64,000 nt of DNA from JAEUHO01 sp046350655 (lineage in GTDB: Bacteria; Planctomycetota; PLA2; JAEUHO01). Where the stretch lies: positions 1-64,000 of the forward strand of contig JAXMAB010000015.1 in NCBI GenBank assembly GCA_046350655.1, written 5' to 3'. The translations under genes were made by a program, and so were the position numbers. The notes under the pieces are model-generated. The model was given only the letters and a program-made list of their open reading frames with translations. It made no database searches and was not told where the DNA came from. Below, in pieces: positions 33,707 through 44,207 of this stretch (positions within the stretch are counted from its first letter, which is position 1; each line of letters opens with the position of its first letter).

Positions 33707-34480
33707 ATGGCCGCGCCGGGTGCCCCGTCCCCCCTGGAAGCCCTCCGAGCGAACCTGGGGGCCGTCTACGAACGCATCGAGGCCGCCCGCCGGCGATCGC
33801 GGCACGGGGCCCCCCGGGTCACCCTGATCGCGGTCACGAAGGCGGCCCCCCCGGGGGCGTACGACTGGCTCCGGGCGCTCGGGGAGAAGGACATCGGCGA
33901 GAACCGGGTCGCCGACGCCGCGTCGAAGAAGGAGACGGCGCCCCCGGGGCTCGTCTGGCACGGGATCGGCCACCTCCAGACGAACAAGGTCAAGAAGGCC
34001 GTGCGGACCTTCGACGTGTTCCACGCGCTCGACTCGCTCTCGCTGGCGGAGGCGTTGGCGCCCGCGCTGGCGGCCGCGGGGAAGGTCTGGCCCGTCTACG
34101 CGCAGGTCAACGCGGCGCGCGACCCGGCGAAGGGGGGCGTCCCCCCGGAGGAGGCCCTGCGCTTCGTCGAGGCGCTGGCCGCGTTCCCGACCCTCGAGGT
34201 CGTCGGGTTCATGACCATGGCGAAGGAGGAGGACGCGGGGGACCGCGCCCGTCCGTGTTTCGCCGCCCTCCGCGAGGTGCGCGACGAGGCGCTGCGGCGG
34301 GGCGTCGGCCGCGTGCCCCCCGCCGGCCTGTCCATGGGGATGAGCGAGGACTTCGAGGTGGCCGTCGAGGAGGGGGCGACGGCGGTGCGCGTCGGCCGCG
34401 CGCTGTGGGGTCCGGCCGCCCCGAATTCCCCTGTCGCGGCGCCCCCCGCCCCGCGTACCGTTCCGGACCCGAGGAGCTGA
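33707..34480 (+). CDS. yggS: YggS-family pyridoxal phosphate homeostasis protein
   Basis: 257 residues from ATG 33707. A PLP-binding TIM barrel without known catalysis that keeps vitamin B6 and amino-acid pools balanced. Lys45 in LIAVTK is the expected PLP ligand. IGENRVADA, HGIGHLQTNKVKK, FMTMAK and LSMGMSEDFEVAVEEGATAVRVGRALWG are canonical. A Pro/Ala-rich tail extends past the usual end. The TGA is followed after one base by the kinase ATG. Confidence 0.93.
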   Translation: MAAPGAPSPLEALRANLGAVYERIEAARRRSRHGAPRVTLIAVTKAAPPGAYDWLRALGEKDIGENRVADAASKKETAPPGLVWHGIGHLQTNKVKKAVRTFDVFHALDSLSLAEALAPALAAAGKVWPVYAQVNAARDPAKGGVPPEEALRFVEALAAFPTLEVVGFMTMAKEEDAGDRARPCFAALREVRDEALRRGVGRVPPAGLSMGMSEDFEVAVEEGATAVRVGRALWGPAAPNSPVAAPPAPRTVPDPRS

Positions 34481-34481
34481 C

Positions 34482-37400
34482 ATGCCGCTGCGGATCCGCA
34501 TCGAACACGGCCAGGACGCCGGCAAGACCTACCGGCTGGCGACGCCCGGCGTCTACCGCATCGGCCGCTCGCCGCAGGGTTCGTTCCAGGTCCTCGACAT
34601 GAAGGTCAGCAAGGACCACTTCGAGCTGCACCACGACGGCACCGCGACGCAGATCCGCGACCTCGGCAGCAGCCACGGCACGCTCCTGAACGGCCAGCGG
34701 GTGGACGGGGTGCGCCCCATCAACCCGGGCGACGAGATCCGCGTCGGCCTGACGGTGCTGCGGGCGCTCTCCGACGGGCCCGGCGACGCCGACGTGAAGC
34801 CGGTCGAGCCGCTGCCGACCGGCGCGGCGACGCAGACGACGACCGCGGCGACGGCCGCGAACGGCGGCGCCGCGGCGCCGAAGGCGGCGGGCGGCAAGCC
34901 CGCGGTCAACGACCCGCTCGTGAACACGACGCTGGCCGGGTACCGCATCCTCCAGCGCGTGGGCGCGGGCGGCATGGGCTCGGTGTACCGCGCCGAGCAG
35001 CTCTCGCTGCACCGCGAGGTCGCGCTGAAGGTGCTCGCCGAGAAGCTGGTGAGCGACTCGGCCTTCGTGGACCAGTTCGTCAACGAGGCCCGCGCGGCGG
35101 GCCAGCTGAACCACCCGAACGTCGTGCAGGTCTACGACGTCGGGCACGCCGACGGCCGCCACTACTTCTCGATGGAGTTCATCCACGGCGGGTCGCTCGA
35201 GGACAAGGTGCCGAAGACGGGCGGCGGCGTGCCGTTCGAGGAGGCGCTCCCGTGGTTCCTCGACGCGGCCAACGCGCTGATCTTCGCCGAGAAGAAGGGC
35301 ATCCTCCACCGCGACATCAAGCCCGACAACTTCATGGTCGGACAGGACGGCAGCGTGAAGCTGTGCGACCTGGGCCTCGCGAAGAAGTCCGAGAGCGCCG
35401 ACCTCCTGGCGCAGGGCATCATCGGGACGCCGCACTTCATCGCGCCCGAGGCGATCCGCCGCAAGTCCGACGTGGACCGCCGGGCCGACCTGTACAGCCT
35501 CGGCTGCACGTTCTTCCGCATCCTGACCGGCAAGAACCCGTTCCCGGCGCCGAGCGTGAAGGAGATCCTCCTCGCGCACCTGAACCAGCCGGTGCCGCGC
35601 GTCTCGGCCGCGGTCCCGCAGCTGCCGAAGGAGCTCGACGACGTCATCGCGAAGCTGATGGCGAAGGACCCGGCCGCGCGCTTCGAGAGCGCGACCGAGC
35701 TGTGGGGCGCCCTCGACAAGATCCGCCTGCAGCTCGGCATGGAGGCCCACGGCCTCAACCCGGGCAAGGCCAAGAAGCTCGCGATCATGGGCGGCGTGCT
35801 CGCGCTCGCGGCCATCGGCGTCGCGGTCTACTTCATCACGAAGCCGCCGCCCCCCAAGGAGGTCGTCTACCAGCCGGGCGAGACGAAGCTCATCGGCGAG
35901 GATCCCGCCAAGGTCCGGGAACTGCGCGCGGACAAGGCGTACAGCGACATCGAGTCCAGCGCGTTGAAGGCGCTCGGACGGCACGACGACGGCGAGAACT
36001 GGAAGAAGCCGGGCTGGCGCGACGTGACCGCGCAACTGCGCGAGATGGCGAAGGAGTACGAGGGCACGGCGTCCGCGACGAAGGCGACGGAGTACGCGGC
36101 GCAGATCGAGTCGTTCATCACGAAGCGGACCGACTCGAACAAGGCGTACGCGGCCGCGGTCGATCGCGCGGTCGCCGACCTCAAGAAGTCGGCGAACGAG
36201 GCGGTCGCGGCGGCGGAGGGCAAGCGCGACGACCCGCTCGCCGCCGAGGCCGCGCTCGACGAGGGCGCGAAGGCGCTGAAGGCGCTCTTCGAGAAGAAGT
36301 ACGAGGACGGCCGCGGACTCGTGGCGAAGGCGGAGTACGAGGGCGAGGTCGCCCGGCTCGACGCGCTCCGGGCGAGCCTCGCGTCGGCCGTGGAGTCGGC
36401 CGGCGAGACCGTCCGCAAGGCGGCCGGCGAGGCCGCGGCGGGCGGCTCCGCGATGGCGCTCGACAAGGCCATCGCGCTCCTCGACGCGTTCGTCGCCGCG
36501 CACCCGAAGGCCGAGGGGAGCGGCGTCGTCGCCACGGCGTGGAACGCGGCCGCGGCCGCGGTCGCCGGCGACCGCGGCGCCCTCGACGTCCAGCGCCGGA
36601 AGGCGCTCCGCGCGGACTACCTCGCCGACCGCGGGTCGGCGTTCGAGTACCTCGCGAAGGAAGCGTTCGCGCCGGTCGCCGACGACGGCTCCGGCGGCGG
36701 CCTGTACCGCCGGTTCCAGTTCGCCGAGGCGGCGGACAAGGCCGCGGCGCGCGCGAAGTCGGCCCGCACGCCGGCATACCAGGGGCTGTTCGCCCGCTAC
36801 GAGGCCGAGGCGCGCCTCGCGGGCCGGCTGCCGGGCGCCCTCGCGTCCGGGTTCGCCGCGAAGGGCTTCAAGGACAAGGTCACGGGCCGCGGCTGGAGCG
36901 GGCTCGTGAAGGGCTTCACCGCCGAGGGCGTGCAGGCCTCGGACGGCAAGCTCCACCCCTTCGCCGACGAGGGCCTCGAGTGGTTCGTCGACCTCTTCTT
37001 CGAGAAGGGCGCCGAGCGGTACCCGCTGACCGCGGACGACCAGGAAGGCCTCGCGTACGTCGCGGTGGCCGCCGCGGTCTACGACCTCGAGGACGCCGCC
37101 GAGAAGTTCGACGTCGCGCTCGCGGCGCTCGACAAGGCCGCGGCCCTCGACGCGTCGCGGGCCGATCGCCTCGCCGCCCGCCGCAAGGCGATCGAGCAGG
37201 AGAAGGCGATCGCCGCCCTCGTCCGCGAGAGCGACGCCCTGGTCCGCGAGGTCGCGAAGAAGCTGAACGACTACGGCGACCTCGACCCCACCAAGGGCAC
37301 GGCCGCGAGCCAGAAGGCCCGCAACGACGTGATCGCCGCGGAGCCCGACCTGCGGGCGAAGCTCGCGACGGCGCGCGCGCGCCTCGACGAGGCCGAGCGC

Positions 37401-37748
37401 GGGTTCCTCACGACGGTCCAGCGCGCGTGGCTCGGCGACACCGTCCCCGCCGGCGCGCAGTACGCCGGCGAGACGCTCCCGACCGACGACGCGCCCCCCG
37501 CGCCCGCCGCGCGCCCGCCCGCGCCCGCGGCCCCGGCCATGGACGGCGGCACGCCGCCCGCGCCCGCCGGGCCGAAGGACGGCGCCGCCCCCGGCAACAC
37601 CACGCCTCCCGGCGACGGCAACCCCTCGGTCAAGGACCAGCCCCCCGCGCCCGGCATGGCCGACGCGCCCGGCACCGCCGGGAGCGGCGCCGCGCCGGGC
37701 ATGGCGGAGCCCACGCCGACGGGCCCGCAGCAGCCGCCGGCGAAGTGA
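34482..37748 (+). CDS. FHA-domain Ser/Thr protein kinase with extracellular helical tail
   Basis: 1088 residues. An N-terminal FHA domain (RIGRSPQGSFQVLD, SKDHFELHHDG, DLGSSHGTLLNG) binds phosphothreonine. A PknB-type kinase follows: GAGGMGSVYRA, VALKVL, catalytic Asp278 in HRDIKPDN, DLG in place of DFG, and GTPHFIAPEA. One membrane span at about 433-452 (IMGGVLALAAIGVAVYFIT) puts some 630 residues outside. These are Ala/Lys/Glu-rich helices ending in a Pro/Ala/Gly-rich tail. FHA and kinase in one chain suggests autophosphorylation-dependent assembly. The start lies one base after yggS. Confidence 0.93.
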   Translation: MPLRIRIEHGQDAGKTYRLATPGVYRIGRSPQGSFQVLDMKVSKDHFELHHDGTATQIRDLGSSHGTLLNGQRVDGVRPINPGDEIRVGLTVLRALSDGPGDADVKPVEPLPTGAATQTTTAATAANGGAAAPKAAGGKPAVNDPLVNTTLAGYRILQRVGAGGMGSVYRAEQLSLHREVALKVLAEKLVSDSAFVDQFVNEARAAGQLNHPNVVQVYDVGHADGRHYFSMEFIHGGSLEDKVPKTGGGVPFEEALPWFLDAANALIFAEKKGILHRDIKPDNFMVGQDGSVKLCDLGLAKKSESADLLAQGIIGTPHFIAPEAIRRKSDVDRRADLYSLGCTFFRILTGKNPFPAPSVKEILLAHLNQPVPRVSAAVPQLPKELDDVIAKLMAKDPAARFESATELWGALDKIRLQLGMEAHGLNPGKAKKLAIMGGVLALAAIGVAVYFITKPPPPKEVVYQPGETKLIGEDPAKVRELRADKAYSDIESSALKALGRHDDGENWKKPGWRDVTAQLREMAKEYEGTASATKATEYAAQIESFITKRTDSNKAYAAAVDRAVADLKKSANEAVAAAEGKRDDPLAAEAALDEGAKALKALFEKKYEDGRGLVAKAEYEGEVARLDALRASLASAVESAGETVRKAAGEAAAGGSAMALDKAIALLDAFVAAHPKAEGSGVVATAWNAAAAAVAGDRGALDVQRRKALRADYLADRGSAFEYLAKEAFAPVADDGSGGGLYRRFQFAEAADKAAARAKSARTPAYQGLFARYEAEARLAGRLPGALASGFAAKGFKDKVTGRGWSGLVKGFTAEGVQASDGKLHPFADEGLEWFVDLFFEKGAERYPLTADDQEGLAYVAVAAAVYDLEDAAEKFDVALAALDKAAALDASRADRLAARRKAIEQEKAIAALVRESDALVREVAKKLNDYGDLDPTKGTAASQKARNDVIAAEPDLRAKLATARARLDEAERGFLTTVQRAWLGDTVPAGAQYAGETLPTDDAPPAPAARPPAPAAPAMDGGTPPAPAGPKDGAAPGNTTPPGDGNPSVKDQPPAPGMADAPGTAGSGAAPGMAEPTPTGPQQPPAK

Positions 37749-37806
37749 ACCGCGCCGCCGTGGACCGCGGCGCGCCGAGTCGAGGCACGGGCGCGCGACG
37801 ACGGCC

Positions 37807-38121
37807 TTGAGCGACCGGCGCTCCGCGAGCGGCGTGCGGTACGAGGCCCGGGACGGCCGCGTCCTCGTGCCCCTGAAGGTCGTGCCGGGCGCGTCCCGGT
37901 CGAAGGTCGTGGGCCCGCTCGGCGACCGGCTGAAGGTCGCCGTGGCCGCGCCGCCCGAACGCGGCGCCGCCAACGCCGAGGTCTGCCGGGTGCTCGCCGC
38001 GGCGCTCGGGGTCCGGCCCGGCGACGTCGCCGTCGTGGCGGGCCACGGGACGCCGCTCAAGGTCGTCGCGGTCCCCGGGTCCGACGTCGCGGCGGTCCGT
38101 GCCGCGCTCGAAGGCGCGTGA
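37807..38121 (+). CDS. DUF167 / UPF0235 (YggU family) protein
   Basis: 104 residues from TTG 37807 (GTG 37834 is an alternative). VPLKVVPGASRSKVVGPLGDRLKVAVAAPPERGAAN is the family signature. Function is unknown in general, but it often travels with yggS, as it does here two genes away. Its stop overlaps the purN-fusion start by GTGA. Confidence 0.85.
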   Translation: MSDRRSASGVRYEARDGRVLVPLKVVPGASRSKVVGPLGDRLKVAVAAPPERGAANAEVCRVLAAALGVRPGDVAVVAGHGTPLKVVAVPGSDVAAVRAALEGA

Positions 38122-39599
38122 ACGTCGCTCCCCTGGCGGAAGATGGCGGCGTGACGCCGATCCGCATCGCCTTCCTCCTCTCGGGCTCGGGGACGACGCT
38201 CGAGAACCTCCTCCGCCACATCGACATGGGCACCGTGCCCGGGCGGGTCGTCGTCGTCCTGTCCGATCGCGCGGGCGTGCGCGGGCTCGACCGCGCGCGC
38301 GCCCGCGGGATCGCCGCGCTCGTCGTCGAGCGCCGCGCCTACCGCGACGGCGCGGCGTTCGACGCCGCGGTCGAGGCCGCGCTCCGCCCCCACGCCCCGG
38401 ACCTCGTGGTGATGGGCGGGTTCCTCTCGCTCTGGCGCCTCCCGCCCGAGTGGAAGGGCCGCGTGCTCAACGTGCACCCGAGCCTCCTCCCCGCGTTCGG
38501 CGGCAAGGGCTTCTACGGCGACCGCGTCCACCAGGCCGTCATCGACGCGGGCGTCAAGGTGACCGGCTGCACCGTGCACCTCGTCGACGACGCGTACGAC
38601 CAGGGGCCGATCGTCGCGCAGGCCGCCGTCGTCGTCGAGGACGACGACACCGCCGCGACGCTGGGCCACCGCGTCCAGGAGGCCGAGCGCCGCCTGTTCC
38701 CGGCGTGTATCCGCCTCTTCGCCGAGGGCCGCCTCCGCGTCGAGGGCCGCCGCGTGCGCGTGTTGCCCGCGGCCACCGGGCGCGAGGCGCCGCCCGCGGC
38801 CCCCGCCGCCCCGCCGCGCGACGAAGGGAAGCGGTGCGACCGCGTGATGGCCGAGCCGCCGCCGTCGACCGGTCCCGCGGACGCCGGGTCCTCTGGCAGC
38901 GGAGGGCCGCCGCCCGACCCGCTCCGGGCGCGCGTGCGCGCGCTCGCGCAGGACTCGCTGCGCCGCGACGCCCCCACCGCGTGGTTCGAGACGCTCTACG
39001 CCGAGGCCGGCGCCGACGCGACCCGCATCCCCTGGGCCGACCTGGCCCCGAATCCCGACCTCGTCGCGTGGACCGCGAGGCCCGGCGCGCTCGCGGGCGC
39101 GCGGACCGCCGTGGTCGTCGGCTGCGGCCTCGGGCACGACGCCGAGCACCTCGCGCGCCACGGCCTCGACGTCACCGCGTTCGACATCGCCCCCTCGGCG
39201 GTCGCGTGGGCCCGCCGCCTGCACCCCGAGAGCCGCGTGCGCTACGAGGTCGGCGACCTGCTCGCGCTGCCCGACCGCTGGCGGGGCGCGTTCGACGTGG
39301 TCGTCGAGGTCTACACGTGGCAGGCGCTGCCGGCCCGCGTGCGGGCCGACGCCGTCGCCGGCACGCGCGCGCTGCTCGCGCCCGGCGGCCGGCTCTTCGT
39401 CTTCACGCGCCTGCGCGACGACGGCCCGTCGGCACCCCCGCTCGACGAGGCCACCGGCGGCCCGCCGTGGCCGCTCGGCCGGGCCGAGCTGTCCCGCTGG
39501 GTCCACGGGCTCGCGCCCGAGGTGCCGTTCGTCGCGACGCCCGACGCGTCCGATCCCACGATCGTGCGCGGCTCCGGCGTCTGGCGTCGCACGACCTGA
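38118..39599 (+). CDS. purN: Phosphoribosylglycinamide formyltransferase fused to SAM methyltransferase
   Basis: 493 residues from GTG 38118, overlapping the preceding stop; GTG 38151, giving a start at TPIRIAFLL, fits PurN better. Residues to about 210 are PurN: SGSGTTLENLL, LNVHPSLLPAFGGKGFYGDR with the Asn and His of the active site, and CTVHLVDDAYDQGPIV with the catalytic Asp. It makes formylglycinamide ribonucleotide in purine synthesis. After a Pro/Gly linker without a stop comes a class I methyltransferase (TAVVVGCGLGHDAEHLARHGLDVTAFDIAPSAVAWARR) of thiopurine-methyltransferase type. An internal start at GTG-ATG (VMAEPPPS) could yield the methyltransferase alone. The motif at 39074-39084 encodes TARPG (AGG). 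Confidence 0.88.
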   Translation: MNVAPLAEDGGVTPIRIAFLLSGSGTTLENLLRHIDMGTVPGRVVVVLSDRAGVRGLDRARARGIAALVVERRAYRDGAAFDAAVEAALRPHAPDLVVMGGFLSLWRLPPEWKGRVLNVHPSLLPAFGGKGFYGDRVHQAVIDAGVKVTGCTVHLVDDAYDQGPIVAQAAVVVEDDDTAATLGHRVQEAERRLFPACIRLFAEGRLRVEGRRVRVLPAATGREAPPAAPAAPPRDEGKRCDRVMAEPPPSTGPADAGSSGSGGPPPDPLRARVRALAQDSLRRDAPTAWFETLYAEAGADATRIPWADLAPNPDLVAWTARPGALAGARTAVVVGCGLGHDAEHLARHGLDVTAFDIAPSAVAWARRLHPESRVRYEVGDLLALPDRWRGAFDVVVEVYTWQALPARVRADAVAGTRALLAPGGRLFVFTRLRDDGPSAPPLDEATGGPPWPLGRAELSRWVHGLAPEVPFVATPDASDPTIVRGSGVWRRTT

Positions 39600-39622
39600 C
39601 GGCCGCGGTCGCCGCCCGGGGA

Positions 39623-39633
39623 CGCGAGGCCCG
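39623..39633 (+). repeat. Dispersed 11-mer copy past the purN stop
   Basis: Exact copy 24 nt after the stop, leading into the tandem array of the same core. Confidence 0.75.
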
Positions 39634-39653
39634 CTGCGCGGCGGGCCCAAGGA

Positions 39654-39734
39654 CCTCCGAGGCCCAGAACACCCGAGGCCCAAAAGCACCCGAGGCCCAA
39701 AGCACCCGAGGCCCAAAGCACCCGAGGCCCGGTG
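39654..39734. repeat. Five-unit tandem array of the CCGAGGCCC core
   Basis: Units at 39654-39670, 39671-39687, 39688-39703, 39704-39719 and 39720-39734 (periods 17, 17, 16, 16). The central unit is ACCCGAGGCCCAAAGC, and each shares CCGAGGCCC with the dispersed motif. It lies between the convergent purN fusion and dnaK. Confidence 0.85.
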
Positions 39735-39757
39735 ACCGTGACGGCCACCGGGCCTCG
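39723..39757. terminator. Bidirectional hairpin between purN fusion and dnaK
   Basis: CGAGGCCCGGTG (39723-39734) is the complement of CACCGGGCCTCG (39746-39757), an 12-bp stem with an 11-nt loop. The left arm is the last tandem unit and the right arm lies in an exact motif copy (39749-39759). It suits both converging transcripts. Confidence 0.6.
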
Positions 39758-39801
39758 CGTGCGTCGCACCGGACCGCGTCAGGCCGGTCCGGAGCGGCGG
39801 G

Positions 39802-41736
<1,935 letters not shown>

Positions 41737-41792
41737 GGGAGGGCTCTTCGCAGGGGGGACGGAGGGGACGGGAGGGACCGACGCCGAGCGGA

Positions 41793-41811
41793 GCGTGCCG
41801 GATCGGCACGC
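41793..41811 (-). terminator. Hairpin after the NtrC-type gene
   Basis: GCGTGCCG (41793-41800), loop GAT and CGGCACGC (41804-41811) form a perfect 8-bp stem starting 20 nt beyond the regulator stop and 57 nt ahead of dnaK on the same strand. Confidence 0.5.
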
Positions 41812-41830
41812 CCCCCTCGGCCGAAATGGC

Positions 41831-43276
41831 CTAGGCGGACGCCCCCGGTTCCGGCGGGTCGTCCTCGTCGGACGGGCCCGAGCCGGCCGTCGGGCCCGGC
41901 GACTCGCCGAGGCCGTAGGCGCGGATCTTCCGGTACAGGGTGCGTTCGCTGATGCCCAGGAGCGTGGCGGCCTGCTCTCGGTTCCCGCCCACGTCCCGCA
42001 GGGTGTTGGTCACGAGGATCCGTTCGATCTCGTCCAACTTGAGGCCTGACAAGGACTTGAGCGGGTCCGGGCGCGTGCCGCCCTCCCGGGCGTAGACGGG
42101 CACCGTCTCGGGGCCGAGCACCGGGTCGCGGCTCATGAGGACCATGGCCTCGACCACGTTGCGCAGCTCCCGGACGTTGCCCGGCCAGCCGTAGCGGGAA
42201 AGCAAATCGAGGGCCTCTCGCGACAGCGTCCGGGCCGGGCGGTTGTGGCGGGTCGCCGCCAGCCCGAGGAAGTGCATCGCGAGGGCCGGGAGGTCGCTCA
42301 GGCGCTCGCGCAGGGGCGGCAGCTCGACCGTGACCACCCGGAGGCGGAAGTAGAGGTCCTCGCGGAACTTCCCCTCGCGGACCAGCTTGTCGAGGTTGCG
42401 GTTCGTCGCGGCGATCAGCCGGACGTTCACCCGGATCGGGTCGTTGCTCCCGACGCGGACCACCTCGCCGGACTCGAGGGCGCGCAGGAGCTTCGCCTGC
42501 GACGCGAGCGGCATGTCGCCGACCTCGTCGAGGAACAGCGTGCCGCCGTGCGCCGCCTCGAAGCGGCCCTTGCGCCGCGCCATGGCGCCCGTGAACGCGC
42601 CGGCCTCGTGGCCGAAGAGCTCGCTCTCGAGCACGCCCTCGGCCAACGCGGCGCAGTTGAGCGGCACGAACGGCCGGTTGCGGCGCGGGCCCTCGCGGTG
42701 GAGCGCCTGCGCGACGAGCTCCTTGCCGGTGCCGGACTCGCCGAGCACCAGGACCGTGGCGTCGGTGTCCCCCACCTGCCGCAGCACGTCGAGCACGCGG
42801 GCCATGGCGGGCGTCTGCCCGACGATCCCCGGGAACGCGAACGTCTTGTCGAGCGTCGACCGCAGCTCGCGGTTCGTCCGCTCGAGGGCGATGCGCTCCG
42901 CGACCGCCATCACGGTCTGCCGCAGGACCGGGAGGTCGACCGGCTTCTGGAGGAAGTTGAGCGCCCCGGCCGCCATGGCCTGGACCGCCCCCTCCACCGT
43001 GCCGAACCCGGTCACGACGATGCACTGGGGGGTCGCGCGGTCGCCGCGCAGCTCGCGGCAACGGGCGACGACCTGCATCCCGTCGAGGTCCTGGAGGCGC
43101 AGGTCGGTGACCACGAGGTCCGGGTCGTCGGCCGCCACCCGCCGGAGCCCCTCGGTGCCGGACGTCGCGACCGAGACGCGATGCCCGCTGCGCGCGAGCC
43201 CCTCGGCGACGGCCTTGCCGTGGGCGGCGTCGTCTTCGATGACCAGGATGGAGAGGGCGCGGTCGGGGTCGGCCAT
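41831..43276 (-). CDS. NtrC-family sigma-54-dependent response regulator
   Basis: 481 residues from ATG 43276. Receiver domain with phospho-Asp58 in VVTDLRL and Lys111. AAA+ domain with Walker A GESGTGKE (179-186), the sigma-54 contact loop GAFTGA (226-231) and Walker B GGTLFLDEVGDM. It ends in a Fis-type helix-turn-helix (GGNREQAATLLGISERTLYRKIRAY). When phosphorylated it should remodel sigma-54 polymerase. It is divergent from a matching histidine kinase, and two copies of a palindrome lie between them. Confidence 0.95.
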   Translation of the reverse strand: MADPDRALSILVIEDDAAHGKAVAEGLARSGHRVSVATSGTEGLRRVAADDPDLVVTDLRLQDLDGMQVVARCRELRGDRATPQCIVVTGFGTVEGAVQAMAAGALNFLQKPVDLPVLRQTVMAVAERIALERTNRELRSTLDKTFAFPGIVGQTPAMARVLDVLRQVGDTDATVLVLGESGTGKELVAQALHREGPRRNRPFVPLNCAALAEGVLESELFGHEAGAFTGAMARRKGRFEAAHGGTLFLDEVGDMPLASQAKLLRALESGEVVRVGSNDPIRVNVRLIAATNRNLDKLVREGKFREDLYFRLRVVTVELPPLRERLSDLPALAMHFLGLAATRHNRPARTLSREALDLLSRYGWPGNVRELRNVVEAMVLMSRDPVLGPETVPVYAREGGTRPDPLKSLSGLKLDEIERILVTNTLRDVGGNREQAATLLGISERTLYRKIRAYGLGESPGPTAGSGPSDEDDPPEPGASA

Positions 43277-43288
43277 GGATCGTGTCGA

Positions 43289-43305
43289 GGTGACAGTCTG
43301 TCACC
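43289..43305. promoter_or_regulatory. Operator-like palindrome, copy 1
   Basis: GGTGACA-GTC-TGTCACC is a perfect 7-bp inverted repeat with a 3-nt spacer, 13 nt upstream of the regulator ATG. Confidence 0.6.
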
Positions 43306-43343
43306 ACCCCGACGCAAGTCCCGTTCCGTCAACCCTCTCCGTC

Positions 43344-43360
43344 GGTGACGCCTTGTCAGC
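43344..43360. promoter_or_regulatory. Operator-like palindrome, copy 2
   Basis: GGTGACG-CCT-TGTCAGC repeats the half-sites of copy 1 with the same spacer (12 of 14 arm bases identical), 55 bp away. A GC hairpin (GCCGGGGG...CCCCCGGC, 43359-43380) follows before the kinase start. Confidence 0.5.
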
Positions 43361-43395
43361 CGGGGGGTGCATCCCCCGGCGAGGCGTCGGCCGGG

Positions 43396-43401
43396 TATCG
43401 T
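43396..43401 (+). promoter_or_regulatory. Putative -10 element of the sensor kinase
   Basis: GGGTATCGTCGG puts TATCGT 7 nt before ATG 43409, implying a leaderless or nearly leaderless mRNA. Confidence 0.4.
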
Positions 43402-43408
43402 CGGCGCG

Positions 43409-44155
43409 ATGGCGACCCCGTCCCAGCGCCCGCCGTCCGCCGGCGGGCTCCAGTTCCTCGGCGCGGTCGCCGGCGGCCTCGTCCACGAGATCCGCAACCC
43501 GCTCTCGACCTTGCGCCTCAACCTCCAGCTGATGGAGGAGGACTGGGAGGGCGCCACCGACCCGGCGGCGGTCCGCAGCCTCGAGCGGATCCAGACGCTG
43601 AAACGCGAGGTCGCCCGCCTCGAGGACATCCTCAACGACTTCCTCCGGTACGCCGGCATCCGCCGGCTCGACCTGGCCGAGGTGGACCTCAACCGCGTCC
43701 TCGAGGAGACGACGACGTTCTTCGCCCCGGAGTGCGTCCGGGCCCACGTCGACCTCGCCTTCTACCCGGACACCCGCCTGCCCCTCGTGCGCCTCGACGA
43801 GCGGCTGCTCAAGCAGGCGCTGATGAACCTCCTCCTGAACGCCGTCCAGGCCATGGAGGGCCGCCCGAACTCGCAGCTCTTCGTCCGGACGCGCCTCGAG
43901 GGCGACCGGGCCCGCGTGGACGTGATCGACAACGGGCCCGGGATCCCGGTGGAGTTCCGCGACCGCGTCTGGGACGTCTACTTCTCGTCGAAGAAGGCGG
44001 GCACCGGCCTCGGCCTCCCCACCGCCCGCCGCATCGCCGAGGAGCACGGGGGCTCGCTGACCTACGCCACCGAGCTGGGCAAGGGCACGGACTTCGTGCT
44101 CACGCTCCCGTTGCGCGGCCCGCCGGCGGCCGACGCGCCCCCCCAGGATCCGTAG
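43409..44155 (+). CDS. NtrB-like sensor histidine kinase without input domain
   Basis: 248 residues from ATG 43409. The H-box is at His26 (GGLVHEIRNPLSTLRLNLQ), so there is no sensory domain before it. An N-box (LMNLLLNAVQAM), G1 (DNGPGIP) and G2 (GTGLGLPTA) complete the ATPase. No membrane span is present, so it is cytoplasmic, probably activated by a partner protein. It should phosphorylate the divergent NtrC-type regulator. Confidence 0.93.
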   Translation: MATPSQRPPSAGGLQFLGAVAGGLVHEIRNPLSTLRLNLQLMEEDWEGATDPAAVRSLERIQTLKREVARLEDILNDFLRYAGIRRLDLAEVDLNRVLEETTTFFAPECVRAHVDLAFYPDTRLPLVRLDERLLKQALMNLLLNAVQAMEGRPNSQLFVRTRLEGDRARVDVIDNGPGIPVEFRDRVWDVYFSSKKAGTGLGLPTARRIAEEHGGSLTYATELGKGTDFVLTLPLRGPPAADAPPQDP

Positions 44156-44193
44156 GCGCCCGGCGAACGCGGGACGGCGGGGCCGGTGGCCGG

Positions 44194-44199
44194 TATCGT
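44194..44199 (+). promoter_or_regulatory. Putative -10 element of the Sua5 fusion
   Basis: CGGTATCGTGATCGG places TATCGT 8 nt before ATG 44208; no ribosome site fits in between. Confidence 0.4.
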
Positions 44200-44207
44200 G
44201 ATCGGCG

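Noticed and set aside
39654..39734. CRISPR-like array
   Set aside because: Units are 16-17 nt with no distinct spacers and no cas genes; it is a simple tandem repeat.
41737..41830. CIRCE heat-shock operator before dnaK
   Set aside because: The inverted repeat there is a short GC hairpin belonging to the upstream gene's end; the TTAGCACTC type half-site is absent.
42245..43348. Plus-strand frame opposite the NtrC-type regulator
   Set aside because: Antisense shadow of a complete, well-recognised gene.
43306..43408. Sigma-54 (-24/-12) promoter beside the operator pair
   Set aside because: No GG-N10-GC match with TGGCAC/TTGC character in a fitting place.
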